Shown: positions 34,931-43,491, numbered from the stretch's first letter. The stretch: 64,000 bases of DNA from Mesorhizobium sp. 113-3-3 (GCF_016756495.1 NZ_AP023243.1:5646501-5710500), one strand, 5' to 3'. Notes: generated by a model from the letters alone, not told the origin. Numbers and translations: made by a program.

Positions 34931-34962
34931 AGCAGTCCGGCGGAGCGATCCTCCGGACTGCT
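34931..34962 (-). promoter_or_regulatory. Intercistronic hairpin after fructose-type binding-protein gene
   Basis: AGCAGTCCGG at 34931-34940 pairs with CCGGACTGCT at 34953-34962, and the loop contains a further GGA/TCC pairing. It lies 7 bases after the binding-protein stop and before the dehydrogenase start. With no T-run it may act as an mRNA stabiliser or a partial terminator. Confidence 0.65.
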
Positions 34963-34968
34963 GGTGGA

Positions 34969-35889
34969 TCATTCGAAGTCCTTGACGTTCTTCAGCGTCA
35001 CCAGGCCGGCGCCGGTGTCGACATTGGCTTCGACGGTTTCCCCGTGGATCGCCTTGACGACAGTGTCGATGCCAAGCTCGCCCATTTTTGCGGGGAACTG
35101 TGCAACGCTGGCGTCTTCCGCACCGGACTTGATCGCTTCGATCTCACCACAGCAGGCGTCGAAGCCGACCAGGATGATCTTGTCGTTGGCAATGCCAGCA
35201 TTGCTGATCGACTTGACGGCTCCCGGGATTGGCGGGCCGCAGGCCGAGTAGATAGCCTTGAGATCGGGATTGGCGGTCAGGATGTCCTCCGTTACCGAGG
35301 TGCCGAGTTCGAGCGTGCAGTTGGTGGCCCCCTTGCCGACGACGTCGACCTTGACGTCGCCAAGCCCCTCCATCATGCCGGTCACCCGGTCATCCAGCGC
35401 CGGGACACCGGGCACCCCTTGCAGGATTCCGATCTTGTCGCCGCTCTTCAGCACGGTCTTCAGGTACTCTCCGGCGATCTTGCCGCCATTGAGGTTGTTG
35501 GTCGAAACCAGCGCCGTCTGGCCTTTCCAGTTGGGGATGCTGTTGTCGACGAGAACGACCTTGATGCCGGCCGCGACGGCCTTGTCCAGCGCCGGCGCAA
35601 CGGTCGGATCGACCGGGGTGATCGCCAGCCCCTTGACGCCTTGCGTGATCATGGACTCGATCAGCGCGATCTGGCCTTCGATGTCGGTGGCAGCCTGGCC
35701 CTGGCCGGTGACCAGCTCGATTTCGGGATGAGCGGCCGCGTATTTCTTGGCGGCATCCTCCATGGTCGAGTAGAACGGCACCGGGAATTTGGTGATCAGG
35801 CCGACCTTGATCTTGTCGGCGGCCGAAGCCGGCATCGCAAACGCAACGGCGATCGCCAGCCCTGCGAAGAGTTTTCGGTTCATTGGCAT
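34969..35889 (-). CDS. Fructose/ribose-type ABC transporter periplasmic binding protein
   Basis: This 306-residue periplasmic sugar-binding protein has a signal peptide of about 23 residues (MASA-like cleavage before ADKIKVG). Peripla_BP_4 features follow: AITPVDPTVAPALD, VLVDNSIPNW and the hinge near DKIILVGFDACCG. The double Cys in the last segment is notable. It is preceded by a short ribosome site GGGAGGAA. Unlike most importers in the window, its gene follows those for the permease and ATPase. The ligand is unknown; the FrcB-like organisation suggests a hexose, pentose or sugar acid. Confidence 0.9.
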   Translation of the reverse strand: MPMNRKLFAGLAIAVAFAMPASAADKIKVGLITKFPVPFYSTMEDAAKKYAAAHPEIELVTGQGQAATDIEGQIALIESMITQGVKGLAITPVDPTVAPALDKAVAAGIKVVLVDNSIPNWKGQTALVSTNNLNGGKIAGEYLKTVLKSGDKIGILQGVPGVPALDDRVTGMMEGLGDVKVDVVGKGATNCTLELGTSVTEDILTANPDLKAIYSACGPPIPGAVKSISNAGIANDKIILVGFDACCGEIEAIKSGAEDASVAQFPAKMGELGIDTVVKAIHGETVEANVDTGAGLVTLKNVKDFE

Positions 35890-35976
35890 TCCATTCCTCC
35901 CTTGGATTGAGGCGTCTTCCGGCGGAAGTCGCTTCAGCTATTTGCGGACCGCAAAAGTCCCCAAATTTCGAGCGAG

Positions 35977-36762
35977 TCAGGCTCCAACGATCATGGAGAC
36001 CAGCTCCTGCTTGTTGTCCTTGGTCGGCACCAGTTCGCCGACCTTGCGGCCTTGGCGAAGCACCACGGCGCGGTCGGCAAGTTCGGTGACATGTTCCATG
36101 TTGTGGGTGATCAGGATGACGGCATTGCCCTGGTCGCGCAGCGTCGCGACCAGGTTGAGCACTTGCCGCGATTCACGCAGGCCAAGTGCCGCGGTGGGCT
36201 CGTCCAGGATCACGACCTTGCGGGCGAATACGGTCGACCGGGCCACCGCAATGGCTTGCCTTTGTCCACCCGACATCATGGCGACGACGGCGTCCAGCCG
36301 CGGCAAGGTGACCTTGAGGTTCGCCAGCAGAACGCGGGTCTCGGCGTCCATTCTGCGCTGTTGAAGAAATCGCAGGCCGCGCGGGAGCCATCGCGGTGCG
36401 GCCAACTCGCGACCGGCGAAAAAGTTCTGTCCCGGCGTCAGATTGTCGAACAGCGCCAGATCCTGGTAGACGGTCTCGATGCCGGCGAAACGCGCGTCCG
36501 CAGGGGAGCGTATCTGCGTCAGCGCACCGTCCAGAAGGATCGCGCCGGCATCGAGTTGGTGCACCCCGCTGATGCATTTGGTGAGCGTCGACTTTCCAGC
36601 GCCGTTGTCACCAAGGAGCCCGAGGATCTCGCCGCGTCGAACCTCGATGCTGACATCGTCGAGCGCCACAACCGAGCCGAAACGCTTGGTGGCGCCGCGC
36701 ACCGCCAGTACGGGATGTTCCGCGTCGGCTGCATGATCGAGGCTGGCCGGAGCGGCGCTCAT
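35977..36762 (-). CDS. Fructose-type (FrcA-like) ABC transporter ATP-binding protein, single domain
   Basis: This 261-residue ATPase has one ABC domain, as in the FrcA subgroup rather than the two-domain RbsA form. It shows Walker A GDNGAGKST, signature MSGGQRQAIAVARS, Walker [12 protein letters not shown] and switch His in LITHNMEHV. The ATG overlaps the permease stop in an ATGA junction, and GGGAGG supplies the ribosome site. The open frame upstream is antisense-like overlap with the permease and is not used. It presumably forms a homodimer under the permease. Confidence 0.93.
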   Translation of the reverse strand: MSAAPASLDHAADAEHPVLAVRGATKRFGSVVALDDVSIEVRRGEILGLLGDNGAGKSTLTKCISGVHQLDAGAILLDGALTQIRSPADARFAGIETVYQDLALFDNLTPGQNFFAGRELAAPRWLPRGLRFLQQRRMDAETRVLLANLKVTLPRLDAVVAMMSGGQRQAIAVARSTVFARKVVILDEPTAALGLRESRQVLNLVATLRDQGNAVILITHNMEHVTELADRAVVLRQGRKVGELVPTKDNKQELVSMIVGA

Positions 36763-37811
36763 GATTGCCTCCCGGCCTGCATGACCCGCACACGCCCTTC
36801 GAGGTAGTTGCGCAGCACGTCGGACTCGACCGCGATGACGATGACCACGCCGATGACGATAAGCTGGAAGAAGACGTTGACGTTGAGCAGGTTGAGCGCG
36901 TTGCGGATGACGCCGATCATGATGGCGCCGATCAAGGCATGGCCAAGATGGCCGCGGCCGCCGAGAAAGCTGGCACCGCCGATGATCACCGCCGCGATCG
37001 TATCGAGTTCGAGCAGATTGCCGAAGAGCGGCGAACCGGCGTCGGTGCGTCCGGCAAGGATGACAGCGCCGATGCCGGCGCACAGCCCCGAGATCACATA
37101 GACCGAAACCAGGACCCAGGACACGGGAATGCCCATGCGCAAGGCAGCGTCGGGCCGGCCGCCGACGGCATAGATCCAGCGCCCCCAGACCATCGTCTTG
37201 GCCATGACGAAAAGGACCGCGGCAACGCCGGCAACGACAAAGACCGATCCCGGCAGGCCCCAGACCGCCTCGCGGCCAAGCGCGTCGATCGAATCCGGCA
37301 TGCCAGGAATGGCGCGGCCGTCAGCCAGTTGCAGCGCCAGTCCCTTGGCGATGCTCAATGTAGCCAGCGTGATGATGAAGGGATGCGGCAGCCGGCCGAA
37401 GACGTAGAAGAGCCCGTTGATGGCGCCGATCGCGGCACCGCAGCCAACCATCACCGCGATCACCACGAAGGCGGGAGCGCCGGCATGAAAGCTCAGCGCG
37501 CCGACAACGGAAGCCAGCGCAACGTTCGAGCCGACGGAGAGATCGATCCCGCGTGTCAGGATGACCAGATGCTGTCCCATCGCCACCACCGAGATGACGG
37601 CGGTCTGGGCGAGGATGTTGCTGAGGTTGCGCCCCGTCAGGAAATAGGGCGACAGGAAACTGAGAACGGCAATCAGCATCACCAGTATGACGACCGGACC
37701 GGCGCTCAGCAGGGCCAGGCCTAGCGCGAGGCCGGGAACGCCTTCCTGTTTCTTCGGTGCTCGCAATGCGGCCTCGCCGACAGTGATGTCGGTGTTTCCC
37801 GTTTCAGGCAA
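36759..37811 (-). CDS. Fructose-type (FrcC-like) ABC transporter permease
   Basis: This 350-residue BPD_transp_2 permease has signature ILTRGIDLSVGSNVALA near residue 85 and AAVIIGGASFLGGRG near residue 285, with around ten hydrophobic segments. It is the first gene of the leftward unit permease-ATPase-binding protein-dehydrogenase. Its start codon faces the divergent GntR gene across 166 bases that contain a long inverted repeat. The N-terminal 25 residues are polar and cytoplasmic. Confidence 0.92.
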   Translation of the reverse strand: MPETGNTDITVGEAALRAPKKQEGVPGLALGLALLSAGPVVILVMLIAVLSFLSPYFLTGRNLSNILAQTAVISVVAMGQHLVILTRGIDLSVGSNVALASVVGALSFHAGAPAFVVIAVMVGCGAAIGAINGLFYVFGRLPHPFIITLATLSIAKGLALQLADGRAIPGMPDSIDALGREAVWGLPGSVFVVAGVAAVLFVMAKTMVWGRWIYAVGGRPDAALRMGIPVSWVLVSVYVISGLCAGIGAVILAGRTDAGSPLFGNLLELDTIAAVIIGGASFLGGRGHLGHALIGAIMIGVIRNALNLLNVNVFFQLIVIGVVIVIAVESDVLRNYLEGRVRVMQAGRQS

Positions 37812-37881
37812 AAGTTCCCCTCCCCGCCGGGGCTTTTGTCAGCCTCGTCGTCAAAAACTTCTTCTGTATTTCAGCTTCCTC

Positions 37882-37934
37882 TTATCGATAAAAAACAACC
37901 CCCGTGACTTGGTCAAGTTGTTTTTTATGGATAA
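37882..37934. promoter_or_regulatory. Long inverted repeat between divergent permease operon and GntR gene, probable operator
   Basis: The 18-base arm TTATCGATAAAAAACAAC at 37882-37899 is matched on the other strand by 37917-37934 with 17 of 18 identities. The spacer is 17 bases. Each arm contains its own 10-bp palindrome or near-palindrome (TTATCGATAA, TTATGGATAA). The element lies centrally in the 166-base divergent promoter region and fits a binding site for the adjacent GntR regulator, controlling both the importer and itself. Confidence 0.65.
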
Positions 37935-37977
37935 AGTTCATGATAAAAGAACAAGGTGTTGCTTTGAGGACGATCCG

Positions 37978-38874
37978 ATGCGAACCGACACTGTCTACAA
38001 GAAGGCTTTCAACCGCGTCGCCAGTATGCTGCGCGAAGGACAATTGGCCGGCGAGCTCCCTTCCGAAAATGAACTTAGACGGAGGATGGGCGTTAGCCGC
38101 ACGACCGTGCGAAAGATTCTGGGAGAACTTGTCCAGCGCGACCTCATCGCCGAGCGCGGCGGCGTCCGGAAGACAGGCCGCGCGGTCGAGGACAGCGACT
38201 ACTATCCCGACGCCGAAACCACGTCCCGGGCCAAGCATGTCGAACAGCAGTTCATGGAGTGGATGCTGCGGGGTGACACAAGGCCTGGCACCAGCATCAA
38301 CGAGCTCGAACTCGCGCGGCAGTTCGGTGTCGCGACCAACGGAATTCGCGAGTTCCTCATTCGATTCAGCCGCTTTGGGCTGCTGGAGAAAAGGCCGAAT
38401 ACCGGCTGGCTTTTCAAGGGCTTTACGGAAGATTTCGCCCTTGAGCTGTTCGAGATCCGGGTGATGTTCGAACTGCGCTCGGCGCATCTGTTTTCACTGC
38501 AACCCGACAATTCTTCCCTGTGGGAGAAACTTGCCGCGCTCAAGGTTGCGCATACCGAATTGCTGAAACAGATTGAAAGCCGTTACCACGACTTTTCCGG
38601 CCTCGACAACCGGTTTCACCGGCTCATAAACGAGGCGTCGCCGAACCGCTTCATCGACGATTTCTATGATATCATCAGCTTCATTTTTCACTATCACTAT
38701 CAGTGGAACAAGCAGGACGAAAAGCAGCGCAACCAGGCGGCGATCCTTGAGCATCTCGCCTATATCGATGCGCTGGAGAGCCGCGATCCCGACCGAATTG
38801 AGCGGGCCTGCCGCGCGCATCTGGCTTCGGCGAGAGCAACGCTGATGCGTTCGCTGATCGGGTTTGACGAATGA
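37978..38874 (+). CDS. GntR-family regulator with two winged-helix domains and an FCD domain
   Basis: This 298-residue protein is unusual in having two GntR-like winged helices. The first, about residues 5-62, contains ELPSENELRRRMGVSRTTVR (20 residues). The second, about 85-150, contains INELELARQFGVATNGIREF and GLLEKRPNTGW. An alpha-helical FCD effector domain with RFHRLINEASPN follows. I chose ATG 37978 because GAGG lies 8 bases upstream; ATG 37927 falls inside the inverted repeat and is unlikely. It is divergent from the fructose-type importer operon, which it presumably represses in the absence of a sugar-acid ligand. Domain duplication is seen in the sequence; regulation is inferred. 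Confidence 0.88.
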   Translation: MRTDTVYKKAFNRVASMLREGQLAGELPSENELRRRMGVSRTTVRKILGELVQRDLIAERGGVRKTGRAVEDSDYYPDAETTSRAKHVEQQFMEWMLRGDTRPGTSINELELARQFGVATNGIREFLIRFSRFGLLEKRPNTGWLFKGFTEDFALELFEIRVMFELRSAHLFSLQPDNSSLWEKLAALKVAHTELLKQIESRYHDFSGLDNRFHRLINEASPNRFIDDFYDIISFIFHYHYQWNKQDEKQRNQAAILEHLAYIDALESRDPDRIERACRAHLASARATLMRSLIGFDE

Positions 38875-38960
38875 CGGAAATCGACGCGCCGCAGGCAGGG
38901 AATCGACGCGCCCCTTCGGAGTGCGCCGGGACAAAGGCTTCAGGCGTCGCGGATTTCCGT
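38874..38960. terminator. Possible bidirectional terminator between convergent GntR genes
   Basis: ACGGAAATC at 38874-38882 is complementary to GATTTCCGT at 38952-38960, with GACGC/GCGTC pairing further in. A 12-base direct repeat AATCGACGCGCC occurs at 38879-38890 and 38901-38912. Transcripts from both sides end here. The long loop and absent T-run make termination uncertain. Confidence 0.35.
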
Positions 38961-38977
38961 TCCCGGCGCCATCGGGC

Positions 38978-39679
38978 TCAATACCCGTAGTAAAGGCCGA
39001 GACCTCGCTGCAGGGCCGAAGCCAGATGTGCCTGCATCGCCACCGCGGCCGCCTCCGGGTCGCGTGCCTTGCAAGCCAGGATGACCTGCATGTGCTCGCG
39101 CAGGGATTGCAGCACGAGAGGCACGGTGACTTTTCTGTCCAGCCGTATCAAACGAACGTAGTTGTGCAGCCGTTTGTAGGAACTCTCGATCAGGGGGTTG
39201 TTCAGGCTGGCAACGATGGAGTGGTGCAGCAAGGTCTCGAGTTCCTCGAGGTCGGCTCTGACATGGTCGGTGAGCCCGCCGCGCTCGATCTCTTCGATGG
39301 TTGCCAGATGTCGTCGTTCCAGTTCCGCCAGTTCCGCCTCTTCGGCGGTCTGCGCGTAAACACCTGTCGCCGCCCGTTCTAAAATGCTGCGAAACTGATA
39401 GGTCGCCCTGGTCAATTCGAACCCGGGTTTGACGAACTGGATGCCCGACCGTGAGTGGATGATGACGATTCCCTCAGCCTCGAGCAGCTTGAGCGCATCG
39501 CGTAGCGGCGCTACCGGGATATCGAGCATTTTGACGAGATCGCCTTGCGACAGGAAAGCTCCCGCAGGGATCTTCCGCTCAAACAGCGTTTCGAGAATTC
39601 GCGTGTAGGCGCGGTCGCCAAGGCGCTGACCCGACGCCGCCCCGTCGTTCCCATCGGGCATCCCTTCGCGCTCAGCCAC
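38978..39679 (-). CDS. GntR-family (FCD) transcriptional regulator of the dehydratase operon
   Basis: This is a regulator of about 233 residues with one GntR winged helix (GAFLSQGDLVKMLDIPVAPL, 20 residues, then RDALKLLEAEG) and a C-terminal FCD domain containing EELETLLHHSIVASLNNPL. The frame is open to an ATG at 39745, but that would place an inverted repeat (39719-39736) in coding sequence. I prefer the GTG at 39679 with upstream AGGAG, or the ATG at 39661. The gene is divergent from the dehydratase gene. The 13-base word CTGAAATATCTAA occurs in front of both, so autoregulation plus control of the dehydratase and importer is likely. Confidence 0.85.
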   Translation of the reverse strand: MAEREGMPDGNDGAASGQRLGDRAYTRILETLFERKIPAGAFLSQGDLVKMLDIPVAPLRDALKLLEAEGIVIIHSRSGIQFVKPGFELTRATYQFRSILERAATGVYAQTAEEAELAELERRHLATIEEIERGGLTDHVRADLEELETLLHHSIVASLNNPLIESSYKRLHNYVRLIRLDRKVTVPLVLQSLREHMQVILACKARDPEAAAVAMQAHLASALQRGLGLYYGY

Positions 39680-39699
39680 CTTCTCTCGTCTCCTCGCGC

Positions 39700-39736
39700 C
39701 TGAAATATCTAAACCAACCTCTGGAATATTACAGAG
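39700..39736. promoter_or_regulatory. Candidate operator before the FCD regulator gene
   Basis: CTGAAATATCTAA at 39700-39712 is identical to the word at 39991-40003 in front of the dehydratase gene. It is followed by the inverted repeat CTCTG (39719-39723) / CAGAG (39732-39736). The stretch 39680-40032 (353 bases) has no gene; apart from this site and the one at 39986-40024 it shows nothing recognisable. Confidence 0.5.
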
Positions 39737-39985
39737 CATGCCCATCTTAGAATATCGCCTTGCCCATTATCAATTCGCTTGTGACCGACCATGAATGACG
39801 GGAGTGGGATCGTGCAGCACCCCGGGATTTGGAGGTATTGAATACCCGCTCGAGATAGAAAGGCGCTGACACGCGCTCCACGACAGATCCAGAATTCACG
39901 CGCAAGCGCGTTCGCCAAGACGTTGTCCGCCGTACTGGCGCGCCTGCCGCACTGCTCTTTTGCGCCTGGCCACTTGCCTCTTTGC

Positions 39986-40024
39986 GATATCTGAAATATC
40001 TAACGCTTTTTCTGACATATCAGA
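39986..40024. promoter_or_regulatory. Candidate operator immediately before the dehydratase start
   Basis: GATAT-CTGAA-ATATC (39986-40000) is a dyad, followed by TCTGA-CATA-TCAGA (40011-40024). The shared word CTGAAATATCTAA covers 39991-40003. The second dyad ends 8 bases before the ATG at 40033, so a bound regulator could block transcription start or leader translation directly. Confidence 0.55.
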
Positions 40025-40032
40025 GACCTCAT

Positions 40033-41193
40033 ATGCGCATTGAAGAGTATCGCATCACCCGCTTTCAATTCGCTCGCGACCGGACTATAGGCGACAGCCA
40101 GGTGCGCATTGACACCGCGCATGTCGCCGCGCTTGAACTGATAAGCGAGAACGGCCAGGTCGGGCTGGGCTTTGTCCAGAGCCTGTTCCATCCGCTGCCG
40201 GAGCAAGCGGAGATCGTTCGGGTTTTCGAAGAGGAGGCCTGGCCCAATCTTGTCGGGCAATCGCCTTTGGCGCTGGTGCATCGGGTCCAGCGACCTCGCG
40301 GCGGAAACAGGCGCGCCTTCGGCCTGCCTTTCGAGGAAGCCCTCCAGGTTGCGTTGTGGGATCTGAGTGCCAAGCAGGCCGGCCTGCCGTTGCACGACCT
40401 TCTGGGAAGCCGGCGCAAGCGCGTAAGAGCCTATGCGTCAGGTCTCGATTTCCACCTTCGCGACGATGAGTTCCAAGCCTTTTTTGCCCATGCCGATGCC
40501 CTCGGCTACCGCGCGTTCAAGATCAAGGTGGGGCATCCCGATTTCGATTGGGATATGTCCCGGCTGGAGCTGTTGAAAAAGACAGTGCGGCCCGGCTCGT
40601 CGATCATGGTTGATGCCAACGAGGCCTGGGGGGCCAAGGAGGCGTCGGTAAAACTGCATAAAATTCATAGCCTTGGTTATGATCTCCTCTGGGTTGAGGA
40701 TCCTATTCTGCGGCACGACTTCGACGGCCTTCGCAGCCTCAAGGCGGCAACGCCCTGGACCATGATCAATTCAGGCGAATATCTCGATGCCGCCGGCAAA
40801 CGCCTTTTGATGCAGGCCGGCGCCACCGACATGCTGAATGTTCATGGGCAGGTGACGGACGTGATGAGGATCGGCTGGCTGGCGGCTGAACTCGGCGTTC
40901 CGGTGACGCTTGGCAACACGTTTCTGGAGATCGGCGTGCACATGGCGTGCGCGCTGCCCGAAGTGGAGTGGCTCGAGTACTCGTTCCAGAACTTCGATCA
41001 CCTGGTTGAGCAGCCAATCGAAATTCGTGACGGCTGGATTTATGCGCCGGATCGACCGGGTCATGGGCTGGTCCTGTCGGAGACCGCGCGCCGGGATTGG
41101 GCGCGCCCCGAAATCCTGTCGCGCGAACAGCTTGGTGACGCGCCCGCCAACCCGCGGGTTGGTGGAGGCCTCAAAGATCGCGGCGCGCGCTGA
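40033..41193 (+). CDS. Enolase-superfamily (mandelate racemase/muconate lactonizing) sugar-acid dehydratase
   Basis: This 386-residue enzyme has the N-terminal capping domain and a TIM barrel with KxK at K163/K165 (FKIKVGH) and metal ligands D194, E222 and E249. These positions match mandelate racemase almost exactly. The mandelate racemase His-Asp dyad is not apparent; the aligned region reads TLGNTFLEIGVH, with Asn where the His would be. It probably abstracts the C2 proton of an acid sugar and dehydrates it. ATG 40033 is preferred over 39982, which lies within the operator. It is followed after 38 bases by a MalE-type importer gene set, so the acid sugar or its glycoside is likely imported by that system. 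Confidence 0.87.
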   Translation: MRIEEYRITRFQFARDRTIGDSQVRIDTAHVAALELISENGQVGLGFVQSLFHPLPEQAEIVRVFEEEAWPNLVGQSPLALVHRVQRPRGGNRRAFGLPFEEALQVALWDLSAKQAGLPLHDLLGSRRKRVRAYASGLDFHLRDDEFQAFFAHADALGYRAFKIKVGHPDFDWDMSRLELLKKTVRPGSSIMVDANEAWGAKEASVKLHKIHSLGYDLLWVEDPILRHDFDGLRSLKAATPWTMINSGEYLDAAGKRLLMQAGATDMLNVHGQVTDVMRIGWLAAELGVPVTLGNTFLEIGVHMACALPEVEWLEYSFQNFDHLVEQPIEIRDGWIYAPDRPGHGLVLSETARRDWARPEILSREQLGDAPANPRVGGGLKDRGAR

Positions 41194-41231
41194 TTGAGCA
41201 AAAGCCTGGTAGACAAAAAGGGAGGAACAAC

Positions 41232-42497
41232 GTGCAGAAACTGCAGATAGTGACCGCCATCGCGGCGATGATGATGGCCTCGCCCGTGCTGGCGCAGGAG
41301 ATCACCGTATGGGACGTCAACGTGGACGATGCCGCCCACGCGACATACTACGATCATGCGAAGGCCGCATTCGAGGCCGCACACCCGGGAGCAACTCTCA
41401 ACCTCCTGTCGCAGCCGGACGCCGAGTATTACACCTTGCTGGGTACGGCGCTCGCTTCAAAAGCCGGCCCAGACGTCATCTGGGCCAATGGCGGCGCCCA
41501 GGCCAAGGCCTTGATCGGCGGGCTGATCCCGCTCAACGACAAGCTGCCGGACCTGATCTCGAAGCTTGTTGGCAAGTCGGCCTTCACTGGACCTGACGGC
41601 AAGCTGTACTTCATCCCGACGACGCTGCAGGGCCACGTCGTCTACTACAACAAGGCGCTCTACAAGGCCGCCGGCCTCGATCCGGAGAAGCCGCCGACGA
41701 CATGGGCCGAACTGACCAAGGTCTGCGACGCCTTCAAGGCGAAGGGCAAGCCCGCCTGCTTCATGATGGCCAACAAGGAAGGTTACAACGCTGAATTCTT
41801 CCTGTCGGAAGCCGCGAACCAGTCGTTGACCGCGCAGCAGCAGGCCGATTGGCTGGCCGGTAAACTCCATTGGTCGGATCCGCCGATCAAGGCGATCCTG
41901 CAGGCCTGGGTCGATACCGCCAAGAACGGCTGGTATCAGGAGGGCGGTAACTCGCAGACCATGTTCATGGACGAGTTCGCCCTCTTCGAGCAAGGTGTCG
42001 GGGCCAATGTGATGGGGCTACTCTCCAACGTCGCGCACTGGAAGCAGTTCGAAAAGAACATGGGTGTCGACAAGGTCGGCGTCTATCCTATGCCCTCGCC
42101 GACCGTTGCCGCAGACCAGCACGAAGGCGCTCCCGGCGTGCCGCTTGATGGCGGCGTCGGCTATGGCGTCAACAAGGACTCCCCCAACATCGAACTCGCG
42201 GTCGACGCGGTGCGTATCCTCGCTTCGCCGGAGGTCCTGTCTTACCTGGTCAACGACACCGGTTCGGTGCCGGCGAACACCGAAGTCAATACCTCCGGTA
42301 TCGACAGCCCCGGTCTCAAGCAGATCATGGGCTGGCTTGCGACCAGGGCCGTTCCGACCACGCACGCGAATTCCTCGGCGGCGGAGCTCGACGAATGGCA
42401 CCGCCAGAGCCAGCTTCTGTACAACGGCGAAACCTCCGTGGACCAGGCAGCGGCCGCGCTGGACAAGGTCCAGGCCGAAGCCAAGCCGCAGAAGTAG
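41232..42497 (+). CDS. Carbohydrate ABC transporter binding protein, family 1 (MalE/UgpB-like)
   Basis: This 421-residue periplasmic protein has a 21-residue signal peptide ending VLA-QEITVWDV. SBP_bac_1 features follow: GPDVIWANGGAQAKALI, VVYYNKALYKAAGLDP, PPTTWAEL and GGVGYGVNKDSPN. GGAGG precedes the GTG start. It is the first component of a complete MalEFGK-type importer placed after a sugar-acid dehydratase gene. The likely ligand is an oligosaccharide or sugar-acid derivative. A hairpin lies at 42513-42538, between this gene and the first permease. Confidence 0.93.
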   Translation: MQKLQIVTAIAAMMMASPVLAQEITVWDVNVDDAAHATYYDHAKAAFEAAHPGATLNLLSQPDAEYYTLLGTALASKAGPDVIWANGGAQAKALIGGLIPLNDKLPDLISKLVGKSAFTGPDGKLYFIPTTLQGHVVYYNKALYKAAGLDPEKPPTTWAELTKVCDAFKAKGKPACFMMANKEGYNAEFFLSEAANQSLTAQQQADWLAGKLHWSDPPIKAILQAWVDTAKNGWYQEGGNSQTMFMDEFALFEQGVGANVMGLLSNVAHWKQFEKNMGVDKVGVYPMPSPTVAADQHEGAPGVPLDGGVGYGVNKDSPNIELAVDAVRILASPEVLSYLVNDTGSVPANTEVNTSGIDSPGLKQIMGWLATRAVPTTHANSSAAELDEWHRQSQLLYNGETSVDQAAAALDKVQAEAKPQK

Positions 42498-42512
42498 TCC
42501 TTTCAGGAACGA

Positions 42513-42538
42513 GTGGGAGCGCGACCATGCGCCCCCAC
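42513..42538 (+). promoter_or_regulatory. Intercistronic hairpin after MalE-type gene
   Basis: GTGGGAGCGC at 42513-42522 pairs with 42529-42538 with one mismatch and a six-base loop. It begins 15 bases after the binding-protein stop and ends 22 bases before the permease start. It fits the pattern seen after the other binding-protein genes here. Confidence 0.6.
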
Positions 42539-42560
42539 CTCCAAGCTCAGTGACCAGTGC

Positions 42561-43487
42561 ATGACCGCCAATTCGTTACGCCAGATGGGCCAAGCCGCGC
42601 CGACCCGTTCCCGCCGAGGTCGGGGCCGCCGAGCAGAGGCGCGCGTCGCACTGCTGTTCCTGCTTCCGGCAATCCTGCTTGTTCTGGTGTTCCGCATTTT
42701 CCCGCTGTTCTGGGGTTTTGCCATCTCCCTGACCAGCGCGACGTCGACCGACCCTGGCCAGTTCATCGGCGCGGGCAACTATCTACGGGCGCTGGACGAT
42801 CCGAATTTCCGTTCCGCCATGGCGAACGCCGTCGTGGTGCTGCTTTCGGTCCCGATCTTTGTGACCATTCCGATGCTGCTGGCGATCCTGATCCACCAGG
42901 GCGTGCCGGGACGCACGTTTTTTCGCTCCGTCTATTTCTTTCCGGCCATTCTCTCGAGCGTCATCATCGGTTCGATCTTCAGCGTGGTGCTGAGCTTCAA
43001 CGGCAATCTCAACGCATTGCTGAACCTCGCGGGCATAGGGGGCGTGGACTGGCTGGGGCACTCCGCGACCGCCCTTCCGGTGACACTCGCGATCCAGTGC
43101 TGGTCGACCTTTGGCATGGGGGTGCTGATCTTCCTTGCCGGCCTGTCGACCGTTTCCAAGGACATGGTCGAGGCGGCCCGTCTCGACGGCGCCAAGATGT
43201 GGCAGATCTGGTGGCATGTCATCATCCCGGAGCTTCGCCCGATCATCGAGTTCTCGACGGTGATTACCACCATCGGCCTGCTGACCTCGATGTTCGGCCT
43301 GATCTACGTGCTGACGGGCGGGGGACCCGGAACGTCGACGACGGTGCCCGAATATCTCATCTGGGCCGCACAAGGCAGGCTGAACCGGCCCGCTTATGCC
43401 GCGGCCATCTCGATGGTCCTGTTCTTCATGACCAGCATCCTGGCCTGGTTGCAGATTCGCATCCTGTCACGCAACGCAAACATCTGA
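42561..43487 (+). CDS. Carbohydrate ABC transporter permease, MalF type
   Basis: This 308-residue inner-membrane permease has a polar, Arg-rich N-terminus and about six helices. The EAA loop EAARLDGAKMWQIWWHVIIP (20 residues) contacts the ATPase. ATG 42561 lacks a strong ribosome site, so starts at 42552 (GTG) or 42513 are possible. The latter would overlap the hairpin. It is followed after 4 bases by the second permease, forming a heterodimeric channel. Confidence 0.92.
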   Translation: MTANSLRQMGQAAPTRSRRGRGRRAEARVALLFLLPAILLVLVFRIFPLFWGFAISLTSATSTDPGQFIGAGNYLRALDDPNFRSAMANAVVVLLSVPIFVTIPMLLAILIHQGVPGRTFFRSVYFFPAILSSVIIGSIFSVVLSFNGNLNALLNLAGIGGVDWLGHSATALPVTLAIQCWSTFGMGVLIFLAGLSTVSKDMVEAARLDGAKMWQIWWHVIIPELRPIIEFSTVITTIGLLTSMFGLIYVLTGGGPGTSTTVPEYLIWAAQGRLNRPAYAAAISMVLFFMTSILAWLQIRILSRNANI

Positions 43488-43491
43488 GGGC

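Noticed and set aside
41330..41600. Alternative frames with 60-95 codons inside the MalE-type gene
   Set aside because: Shadows of a clear periplasmic binding protein with signal peptide and family motifs.
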